Below, in pieces: positions 10,677 through 19,663 of a DNA stretch of 32,852 nt. Under the pieces are notes generated by a model that ran no database searches, was not told the DNA's origin, and saw nothing but the letters and a program-made list of their open reading frames with translations. Position 1 is the stretch's first letter. Each line of letters starts with the position of its first letter. The position numbers and the translations under genes are program-made. The stretch lies in assembly GCA_037176905.1 (NCBI GenBank), contig JBBBWG010001992.1:1386-34237 (forward strand), given 5' to 3'. This DNA is from Azolla pinnata (taxonomy: Eukaryota; Streptophyta; Polypodiopsida; Salviniales; Salviniaceae).

Positions 10677-11948
10677 TTTCTCACCGCTCGCTGATGTGCT
10701 TCTTTGGTTTGTTCCGGAATGTGCTCCAGATCTAGTCCCCCCCCCCGCCCCTTTCCCTTGAAAACAAGCTCCTCTCGCGTGTATCAATCTGCCTATCTAT
10801 GAAATATATCGCGCGTATAAATACCTGGGGGCTTCCGTCGCCTTTGCAATCCGCGCCCGGAGGGGAGGGAGGGGATGTGAAATCTGCCCGGATCTAATCC
10901 TTTTGCTTGATCTGGTGGAAGCCCTAAAACCTCCTTGTCTGTTATCCTGCTCCGCTCCTTGTGTGTTATCCTGTTCCGCAAACCCCTCCAAAATTCTTTC
11001 TGATCTGTCAGTTGCAGTGCCTACCCCGACTGACCGCGGGAAAACGCCCAATTTGATACGGTTTACTGAGTTTTCAGCACAGCTCTTTCTTGCTGGGCGG
11101 GTAAAATTGCTCGATGCAGTCCACGGGAGAAAAAAAACAGCCTCCGATGCTCTCCTTTCCTGTCAATGAAACTCCTCAATGCAGTGACCTCCTGCAAAGG
11201 AGGGGGGTCCCCACAATGTGGTTCCTTCCGTTGCTGTCGAAGAAGCTCTCCCTGGAGAGAACTGCAAAGAAGTGCTCCCCCCCTCGAGTCGAATTTTACC
11301 CCCTGCTAGGGTTGCTTCCAACTTCCCGACTTCAGCATTGCGCTTCTCTGGCACACAAACCCCCTAAGATGCCTGAATTTCGGATCCTGGATGCCCTGCA
11401 GCGCTTGGGAAACCTAGCATTTCAGCCTGCTTCGGGCGGCACAGGTAGAGTAACCACAGCGTGCAAATGTGTGAAAAAAAGGGGGGCGGAGAGTGACCTG
11501 GATCCGTACCAAGAGAAATAAAAGGTGAGGCGAAGAGGGAAAACCCACCTCGCAAATTGCTCGCTTTTCCCTGAGGATGGAGAGGGAAACCCTAACCCTA
11601 GACTGAGTGGTGGGTCTGAGACAGTGCAAAAACGGAAATCAGAGGAGGAGGAGGAGGAGGGGGAGAGACGATTAATCTAATGAATGAAGCTCAAAAGCAC
11701 AGAGAAAGGCGCTCTGCTCTCTCTCTTCTCTTTCTCTTTCTCTTTCTCGCTTCTCACTTCTCCCCTCGTCTCTTTCCTTTCCCCTTTTTCTTGCTTTCGA
11801 GGCATTCCTTGCTCTGCGTTCTTCTTCTTCGTCTTTCCTGCGCTCTTCAAAGAAACACCATAGCCAAAGAGGCAGAGCTGAGAGAGAGGAGAAGAAGACG
11901 GAGACAGAGAAAAACTATAAAAAAACAAAAGATAAATATAAATATAAA
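10677..11948 (-). promoter_or_regulatory. Presumed 5' leader and promoter of the membrane-protein gene
   Basis: No independent gene was recognised; the several short open frames lack family motifs. A telo-box AAACCCTAACCCTAG is at 11587-11601. A GGA-repeat at about 11642-11665 and a CT/TTTCTC-rich tract at about 11710-11780 follow. Such pyrimidine/purine tracts are common near plant transcription starts. A possible leader-intron donor (GAG|GTGGGT, minus strand, near 11549) and an acceptor-like TTTTCAAG near 10760 would place the start site around 11.6 kb, but this is only a suggestion. Confidence 0.4.
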
Positions 11949-11949
11949 T

Positions 11950-12031
11950 ATATAAATATGCAAAAATAAGCAAATAAATTAATAACAAATATATAAATAT
12001 GCAAAAATAAGCAAATAAATTAATAATAAAT
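11950..12031. repeat. 41-bp AT-rich tandem repeat, two copies
   Basis: The phrase ATATAAATATGCAAAAATAA followed by GCAAATAAATTAATA starts at 11950 and again at 11991. The copies are nearly identical, so the duplication looks recent. It directly borders the CATGCA-rich island. Confidence 0.9.
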
Positions 12032-12054
12032 ATATGGATGTCCCGCCCACCGTC

Positions 12055-12560
12055 ATGCGCATGCGCCATGCACACCATGCATGTGCATGTGGCATGCATG
12101 TCATGCATGTGGCATGCACGTCATGCATGTCATGCATGTGGCATGCGCGTCATGCATGTCATTCATGTGCATGCATGTCTGGCGTGGTGTGTATGCATGC
12201 AGCGCATGCACCCATCATCATGCATGCACGGGCAGCCGGCACATGATACATCCAGCCAAATGTGTACATATGTGTTATGGATGATGCTTGTGCATGTGTA
12301 TGTATGCCATGCCAATCATGCATGCGAGCCCACGCATCATGCATGTGCATGCATGCAGAGACCGACTTGCGACATAACGAAAATCAAGCAAACTGTGGAT
12401 GCATTGTGCATCTGCAATGCATGATGATGTGTGTCGATGGATGCAGATGATGCGTATGCTGCAGAGGGGGACATGATGCTGAGATGCATGCAGACATACA
12501 GCCCGTCATGCATGTGCTCGCGTGCTGCAACGCGCATGAATGCATGCATGCACGCTTATG
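12055..12560. promoter_or_regulatory. CATGCA (RY/Sph) motif island
   Basis: By hand count the plus strand carries about 21 CATGCA hexamers between 12067 and 12552. Roughly a dozen of these are the palindrome CATGCATG, and many sit in a 10-20 bp rhythm such as GTCATGCATGTGGCATGCA. CATGCA(TG) is the RY/Sph element bound by plant B3-domain factors (ABI3/FUS3/LEC2 and the VAL repressors). The island lies roughly 0.4-0.9 kb upstream of the presumed start of the membrane-protein gene. It may be functional, or simply an ATGC-type microsatellite that happens to spell this site. Open frames crossing it (Met/His/Ala/Cys-rich) are repeat translations and are not called as genes. Confidence 0.6.
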
Positions 12561-12875
12561 CTTGTGGATCAGATATATATGTTTGTATATCTGTATATGC
12601 ATAGATGCTGCAAATCTTATTCCTGAAATATCTACTACATTTGCAGACACGTACAACTATGCTCATGGATCGATCGATCGATCGATCGCTAGATAGACAG
12701 ATACATCCGTGTATGCAAGAGATGCCGCACTCTGTTATATATCTTATGTACATGCAGAGATGCTACAGTCAGAGTCCTGAAATATCTACATCTGTTAGAC
12801 ACATGCAATCGTTCGTGCTTATGGATCGAAATATATGTGTATATCTGTATATGCAAATGCTTGCATGCATGCAGA
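12556..12875. repeat. Diverged direct repeats with a (GATC)5 run
   Basis: A module beginning CTTATGGATC, passing through TATATCTGTATATGCA, GATGCT-CA and CCTGAAATATCTAC and ending CAGACAC or TAGACAC, starts near 12556, 12664 and 12819. The first two spacings are about 108 and 155 bp and the third copy is partial. The second copy carries a GATC tetranucleotide run (about 12667-12686). Additional CATGCA motifs occur near 12748, 12802 and 12861-12871. Confidence 0.6.
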
Positions 12876-14215
12876 TTGTTGGGTGGGGCTCGGGGGCACT
12901 CTCAGCTGCAGAACAGAAAAGTCCCTGGACTGGTAGTGGACTAGAATTCGGAGCCCGACCAGATGAAGCAGAGACTGTTCTTGCTTACTTATACATGTTG
13001 TGGGCCTCTTTTCCTTATCAATCTGCTCCGATCTTCCGTCCTGTTGTTGCAATTGCAATCAGCTGTTTTGTTCACCCCGCCAAGGGTCCACCAGATGTTC
13101 CCCCTACTTTGTCTGGTTTTTTTGCGACGAGAGCTTGCCCTCACGACTAGAAGTCCTCTGCTGCATTCACACATGCATGACAGATCTACGCAGATCGATC
13201 AGTCGGATAGATATCGGCCCCTTCTCTATCTATCTATCTATCTATCAGACCTGCGTGAATCCAACCTCATCCTGCTCATAAGGCATCCTCTGGAACTGGA
13301 ATCTCAGTCATCAACCTTCCTTGGCAGTAAGAAACGTGTGAACGGCATTTTGTCGGTCATAGGTATACACAACACAAAGCCCCAGTAACCAAAAGGATGT
13401 ATATCCCAAACCCCGCATCCTTTTGTACACCCCGATCTGGAACCGTTTTAACACCGTCAAAAGTCCGCTGAAAACGTGCCAAAACGCTCCCCACAGCTGA
13501 TGATGCCTGAAATACCTCAAGCATCAAATGCTCGGATTCACGGTCACTGTTAAATATGTACTCATTATTTGGCAAGACGCGGGATCGATGCTCTTTGCTG
13601 CATCAGATTGCTTGACCCAATTGCTTTGTTGTGATGAATGGGGTTCAAATTCTTCATATAGTCAGCAAAGAGCAATTGCTTTACTCGACAAATCAAGCAA
13701 ATCCTTATTATCCAGCCAACATTGGGATCAGGATCTTCTACTGCTTCTTCATGTCCCCGGTGCCCACCCCAGTGTTCCGACGTTGACCTTCATTTAGATA
13801 GCGAGGACCATTTTCTTTCTAACTTGATAGCTGGATGGAATAGTTTAGGGTTATATAAGGAAACGTTTTTCGCTTCTAGATTTAGCGCAATATATAGTCG
13901 CTCGAGATGGTGCACCCCATTCCCCATATTGATCAGTTTACTACTACTATACATGGGGCACAGCATTCAATACAGTAAGCAGATGTAGCATTGCCTTGAA
14001 ACTATCCATCTATGATGAAGGTTTTGACTCAAATTTTCAGCAAACAGGTTTTTCGATTGATATAAGTTTGGAGCAGATGGGTTCCACTCTGAAACAGTTA
14101 TGGACATAGTTTGAATCTTCTTCCCAGAGATGTTCTTAAATGACTAATGGACAAGTCCAACCCCTGAGGTCAATGAAGGCCAGGCATCAAGAAACTATAT
14201 ATATATATATATCTG
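12876..14215. other. Spacer, nothing coding recognised
   Basis: This stretch has several moderately long open frames but none with a recognisable domain, conserved motif or coherent splice structure. It contains a (CTAT)5 microsatellite at about 13225-13246, a 9-bp inverted repeat (AAAGGATG-type) at about 13390-13424 and a TA run at about 14196-14212. Confidence 0.5.
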
Positions 14216-14653
14216 TACTTAGATAGAGCTAGATATATACTCAGTGTTTATGGAAAACTAAGGTCTGGATTGCCTCACCTGCAAGGGATCATCAAGAATG
14301 AATCACAAAAGAACCACTATGAATTCATCATGGAAGATCGTTACTGACCTGATTTTACAAAAAATCGGTGGCAGATGGCCCAGTTAGATCAAGAAGATTG
14401 TTACCATGTTAATCTAACCAGCTTCGGGTATCCATACTTAGATAGAGATAGTCTATAGATAGATACTCAGTGTTCAAGGAAAACTAAGGTCAGGATTGCC
14501 TCACATGCAAGGGATCATCATGAATGAATCACAAAATAACCACTATGAACTCATCACGGAGGATTGTGACTGACCTGATTTTGCAAAAATCAGCGGCAGA
14601 TGGTACGTCAGGAAGATTGTTACCATGTTAATCTTACCAACTTCGGGTTGCCA
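14216..14653. repeat. 219-bp tandem duplication
   Basis: Copy 1 (14216-14434) and copy 2 (14435-14653) both begin TACTTAGATAGAG, run through ACTCAGTGTT, AAAACTAAGGTC and GGATTGCCTCAC, then GTTACCATGTTAATCT, and end near CTTCGGGT. Offsets measured at both ends are 219-220 bp. The copies differ by scattered substitutions and small indels. It lies about 150 bp beyond the stop codon of the quinone oxidoreductase gene, downstream in its sense. Confidence 0.9.
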
Positions 14654-14807
14654 TTTATTTATTTCCATAACCATAAAGGATCATCCTGCATGCATTTTAC
14701 TAAGCTTTCAACTCGTACAAACAATAGCAAGTTGCCGTATTAACACCGCTTGAAAGATTGTATTGAAAGCCAGATCCACTCTTACATGATCATATCGACA
14801 ACATGCA

Positions 14808-17800
14808 CTATGTTGATGCATAGAAAGCATCCGGAATCAGTACAATACTTCCGGTTGTCTTTCTGGTCTCCAAGTCCAGATGCGCCTGTCCAGCCATGGA
14901 CAGAGGGTACTTCTGGTTGATCCGAACCTTCAATACTCCGTTTGCAACATTTTCTAGCATCTCTCCGGCAGTTGCGAGGAGCTCATCCCGAGTGGCTGTG
15001 TAATGCATCATACTTGGCCTCGTCAAAAACAGGGACTTCGGCTGAAGATCCGACACTAGTATCGGATCAGGAACCCCTGATGATTGTCCATAACTCACCA
15101 TATATCCGCGATATGCAAGGCAATCCAACGAGCCCTGGCAAAACGATATGTAATTATTACCATGTTTTAAATACACAAATTATACTCAACTCGAGCTTCA
15201 GCAGTATTTTCTTGAGTTTCTACAATGCTCAATGTGTTAAAGACTGTGTTCCAGTGTCAGATATAATCGGAAAATGCCAGTAAGATTATGATCGGCATCT
15301 CCAACATGTGACTGCAACCTATGTTGAAGAGCATGGAAACTTTTGGTTTATGCTTTTTGCTTGATTTTCAGCAGGGAGAAGTTACCATGGTTGACAATTG
15401 GTTATTGCCAAGAGCCCAAACAAGTGCCCCAAACCCAGGTTTAGGGCAAGGGTTTGGAGTTAAAGATTGGACATTGATACTTATTGCAATCTTAGACTTT
15501 AGCAAGCAAGGATTTCGGCTTACAGTTTATTGGCACATTTTTAATCCATGGATGTTTTTCTAAGCTAGCCGTAAATGTGCGTTTCCTAGCAGAAACGTAA
15601 ACCATCTCCAACTTTTTTCCGTTTGCTATTGCTTTAAATGTTGTTTGCTTGCTGATTTTCAGCACATACGAGTTTTGAATGGTTGACACTTAGTTAAAGA
15701 CAAGAAATCAAACCAGTGCCCCAAACCCCTAGACGGTTTCTTTGGTTGGGTTTTAAGCTTACAGTTTACAGTTTTGAGTTAAAGCTTAGACCTAAAACAC
15801 CTCAGACTTCAGCTTGGGATTTATTGGTAAATTTATAAACCATGGAAAGTTTTCAGAGTGGTTAAACCTAACCTGAAATGTGTCCTTCCCGACAGAATCG
15901 TAAACCACCTCCACCCCTTTTCCATTTGTTATTGCTTTAACACGATCGACAAAATTCTCATCTTTGTAAAGGATGATATGGTGGCATCCATCTTCTACTG
16001 CTTGGGCTGCCTTTTCTTTTGTCGACACAGTGCCAATGACTGTGGCACCCAAGGCGCGCCCCCACTGACAGAGAAGGGAACCCACGCCACCCGCTGCAGC
16101 ATGCACAAGGATTGTATGACCTGGTTGCACCTACAAAAGGATTTGCCCATTCTCAAAACTTGGAAAAGATTCAGATTGGATCATCTTAAAGAGCATAAAA
16201 TACTGTACAAATAGTAGAACATTTTCAAAATATATAAGTTTTCTGACCATAAAGGTCTAGAAAGATGGTGCAATTTGTTAGCATAATATTCACCCAGAAG
16301 ACGACAGCCAAAAAAAAGACAACACATGCCTGGAAACAGCGACGAATCAGAAATTGTGCAGTCATGCCTTTAAGCATGACCGCAGATGCAGTAACAAAAT
16401 CGACCGAAAGAGGTAAGGGCACAACATTTTCTGCTGGAAGAATTTGTTCCTCCGCATAAGAACCCATGGGTCTACCTGCATATGCAACTCTGTCACCGAC
16501 TTTCCTACCAGTCAACCCAGGCCCCACAGCTGTAATAACCCCTGCTGCTTCCATGCCTGAGAATATGGCAGCAAGAGCTTTTAGGATCATGAAAAAAATA
16601 ACCTTAACAAAGAAATCATCAATTCATTAGTATGTCTTAGAAGAGGACAATGTTTCCACTTCTTCTACAAAAAGAAACTAAAATCCTATGATTGAACATT
16701 TCATAAAACTGCCTGTTAACGCCCTCCAGCAAGAAGTGTAGGTATCGGCATAAATATTACATGATCTCCACAAGAAATGTAAATTATTCCATCCGGAGGA
16801 ATGCCAGAATCTGTATCTTAATTTGATTGTGGAAAGAGGAAGAGAGCTATTTGCCGATAATGTTCAATCTTGCATTTATGAAAAGGTTATGTTCGAAGAA
16901 AATACAAATGATTGAGATCTTGGTCTCACATACTATATGGTATATAGATCATTCTATCACAAGCCTCACTCAGCCTCTGTTAACATACGTACATTCAAAC
17001 AAAGCATACAGTGAGTAATATGGATCACAATTTGGGCTCAGTGGATCCGTGTATACCTGGAATAAATGGAAGCTCAGCCTTGTAGAGACCAGTACGGAAA
17101 TATATATCGATGAAGTTTACTCCTATAGCCTTGTTCTTCACTCGCACTTCTCCCTCTCCTGGCTCACCCACTTCCACATCCTTGAGCCGGAGTACCTAAT
17201 ACAAACATGCCACCAAAAGGAAAATCAAAATTACCAGCTAGCTTAGGTCTATACACAAAAATCTTGCCTTTGCTAGTTATTATCAGTAAATTATCCTATA
17301 TCGCTGAATACTTCCATCATTTATCAGCCAAATGTTCTGATGAGGTTGAAGAAAATATGAAGAATATGATTTTCACACGAATGTGCAGTAGTCACATTTC
17401 AATGTATACGGTATAAGCATTTGTGAAAATGCTTCTAGCAAACAAGCTTAAAGTAGATATCCTGCAATACATAAAAAATGTGTGACACAACCTGCAATAG
17501 GATCATTCATATTGGTAGTGATGGTCTTCTTCTTGAGAAGAAGCATGAAAGTAACTAACTGATAAAATTATCAACATTATCATAAAGTTGTACATGTTTG
17601 CATATTCTTGTTCAGGACAAGAATATCTGATGGACGTCTTCAAGATTCTAATGCTATCTATCAATTGCCTTACAATAGGAGCACATAATCCATGTATTTC
17701 CATGCAGGAGAGATGGGTAAAAATCTGTTAACATTCTTAGCACCCAACCCAATGTGGAATGCATCTGCTTTCATCACTAGACAACCAATTTCGTAAACAT

Positions 17801-18669
17801 AGACTACGCAACACAAGCTTCAAAAAGCCCCAAAATTCCACCATCACAGTGCCCAGATTCAAACGATTCAAGGTAAATCTGATCATGTTTAAATACCACT
17901 TGACTTATGGGAATAGACGATAAAAAGCTGGTCATATCTTAAGAGTCTATATCATGAACTGAGGAATGGGATAGGATGCCCTAAGCAAGACTCGCATTCA
18001 TTAACTGAAACATGCATAGCTAATCCTTTACAGAAACATGGATTCCCATTGACTGAAAATCTAACTGGTCACCTTCTTGATTCCGATTCCATAAACTAAA
18101 AAAATACTGTCTTTAACCACTTTTACATAATCCAAAGTATCTTTAAATACTGTCTTTAAACACTTTTGCATAGTCCAATCCATTTTTTACACAGTCCAAT
18201 TCTTCTCAGGTAAGATCCTGATGCATGGGTTCCCAATGGACTAAGGACTTATCTGCTCGGCTTATTGATACCAATTTGACGAGCTTAAAATTAACAAAAT
18301 GCTTTATTTAAACCTTTTCTACTTCACAGAAACATGGATCCCCAAAGAGCTGCAGTATCTCTCCGGTCACCTTCTTGGACCCAATTCCATGAACGACAGA
18401 AACAAAGATACGCCATTTCCAACCACCAATTTCATCGACTCTAACACATTGCGTGTTCCCCGGTGCATGGTTTAGGTTGGTTAATTTACCTGATGATCGC
18501 CCAGCTCGTGAACGCGGATGGCCTTGCAAGTGACCATGGCTCGTACACAAGGGGAATAGAATCTAGGATGCCGCACCGGTCTATCCAAGACTGAGGAGAA
18601 AAGGGCAGTAGCTCTCGGTGCAGGAGGAGGAGGGCAGGTGAAGAAGAAGGAGGTTCTTATGATCATCAT
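14808..18669 (-). CDS. NADPH:quinone oxidoreductase, zeta-crystallin type (five exons)
   Basis: Exons in coding order are 18669-18490, 17195-17057, 16556-16330, 16130-15873 and 15134-14808 (stop TAG 14810-14808), giving 376 aa. It belongs to the zinc-less medium-chain dehydrogenase/reductase family and resembles Arabidopsis At5g61510. These enzymes reduce quinones or reactive carbonyls with NADPH. Residues 1-44 are rich in Ser, Arg and Pro and look like an organelle transit peptide. The enzyme proper begins near M45 (KAIRVHELG). Visible motifs are [66 protein letters not shown], the nucleotide-binding AAAGGVG at 193-199, [21 protein letters not shown] and [12 protein letters not shown]. The first ATG of the frame is 18669; further upstream only a TTG is available. 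Intron 3 appears to use a GC donor, while the others are GT-AG. Catalytic family confidence is high; organelle and substrate are inferred. Confidence 0.92.
15361..15955. repeat. About 295-bp tandem duplication spanning intron 4 and the end of exon 4
   Basis: Left copy about 15361-15650, right copy about 15652-15945. Shared landmarks are TGATTTTCAGC (15362 and 15653), CAGTGCCCCAAACCC (near 15423 and 15715), and the coding stretch with GTAAACCA-CTCCA (15598 and 15901). The measured offset rises from 291 to 303 bp through indels. The right copy contains the last 70 or so bases of exon 4. The left copy is a decayed version of that exon end inside intron 4: its translation [14 protein letters not shown] mirrors the real [14 protein letters not shown]. 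The donor CAG|GTTAGG has decayed to ACGGCTAGC, so the copy should not be spliced normally. Confidence 0.88.
16131..16329 (-). other. Probable GC-AG intron (intron 3 of the quinone oxidoreductase)
   Basis: Read on the minus strand the exon ends RRCFQ with CAG|GCATGT, and the next exon opens TTTGTAG|GTGCAACC (VQPGH). Joining at GC gives [17 protein letters not shown], which matches the family ([17 protein letters not shown] in Arabidopsis as I recall it). The nearest in-frame GT donor (TGT|GTTGTC) would insert Ala-Cys and is a weak site. The intron is 199 bp. Confidence 0.7.
18031..18394. repeat. Direct repeats inside quinone oxidoreductase intron 1
   Basis: A 65-70 bp segment (CAGAAACATGGATTCCCA, then GGTCACCTTCTTG, then ATTCCATAAAC) at about 18031-18097 recurs at about 18327-18394, an offset of about 296 bp. 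Between them a 43-bp unit with ATACTGTCTTTAA-CACTTTT is tandemly duplicated (18104 and 18147). No coding role was seen. The rest of the 1,294-bp intron (17196-18489) holds nothing I recognise. Confidence 0.75.
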
Positions 18670-19663
18670 GATGGTGTTGCTACTGTCAAGCCTAAATGGG
18701 ATCAAGGTTCGAATCCCACCAAAACCAAATTCTCATTTCTATCAAAGCCCATGTAACAAATGCCTAGACATACTTGGATCAATGCCTATACAATTAAGGC
18801 CATAGATCAACAACATCCTCATTTCAAGATAGGGATCGCTGCGCGCAATCATGTGAAAATCATTAGGAGTTTTGAGATAGACTAATCAAACTACCATTTC
18901 ATCTTTTGGATCTGCCTCGCACCACATTTCGTCCTTCGTTTTGGTTGCTTTGGGGGAGCCAACAATTGCGCTTCAATGGACCAAAGAAGATATACACAAG
19001 ACTTTCAGATTTCAGACACATAGTGAGTATAGAATCTGTCATATACAAAGCCATAGAACATCCCATCACCAGCATTACATACAAATTTTACAATCTGCTC
19101 CATAACATCAACCTGATATAGACATCAACACTGAGAAGATACGCTTGAAACGCTCCAACAAAATGGGCAAGTCCAACTTACTGAACCATTAAACTTCTTC
19201 ATTCCAGAGAACCAATGAACTGCTCCACCATCAGCATACACATAAGAACTCAATAGCAGGAAACGGTGTAAGTAAAAACATGTAGCCACTAATACATCAC
19301 GGCATTTGATCTAATAATTCACTGCAGATCTTTCTTTAAAACATATGCCAAATCAGATTTTTCTTATTCTGACTTGACCCCACATGCTCTTTAAACCCCT
19401 TCCGGCACAATTTGTATCTTTCAGGAACAATATGTATAAATAAAAAAAGAGATTTTAACGGTTGTGAAACTCCGTGCATTAAAAACATACAACGAAGAAA
19501 AAATCCATGCTAATTCAACTGTCAGGTCAGTCGATCGATTAAGCATTACATATAGGAGATAAAAACATAAAACCCGTGGTACCATGTTATGTCTGTTCAG
19601 TCAAATTCACTTAACATCGACTCACAACCATCGGACTACCCCACTACGAGCCTCTGTCATCGT
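18670..19663. other. Upstream DNA of the quinone oxidoreductase and 3' UTR region of SF3B1
   Basis: No separate gene was recognised. The left part should hold the promoter of the oxidoreductase, the right part the SF3B1 3' UTR (both minus strand). A GAGGAGGAGG-like stretch at about 18625 is coding (Pro-rich leader of the oxidoreductase on the other strand). The sequence GGTTCGAATCCC near 18706 resembles a tRNA T-loop, but no tRNA fold surrounds it. Confidence 0.5.

Noticed and set aside
12034..12696. Several overlapping Met/His/Ala/Cys-rich open frames
   Set aside because: They come from the CATGCA repeat and read open in many frames; no family similarity.
16322..16329. GT donor TGT|GTTGTC for oxidoreductase intron 3
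   Set aside because: It would insert two unconserved residues and is a poor donor. The GC donor restores the conserved junction exactly, though transcripts should decide.
18670..18705. Upstream extension of the quinone oxidoreductase frame to 18705
   Set aside because: The codon at 18705-18703 is TTG, not ATG. The first real ATG is at 18669.
18690..18730. tRNA-like T-loop GGTTCGAATCCC
   Set aside because: The bases around it do not form a T-stem or a cloverleaf, and no A-box-like sequence precedes it at tRNA or SINE spacing.
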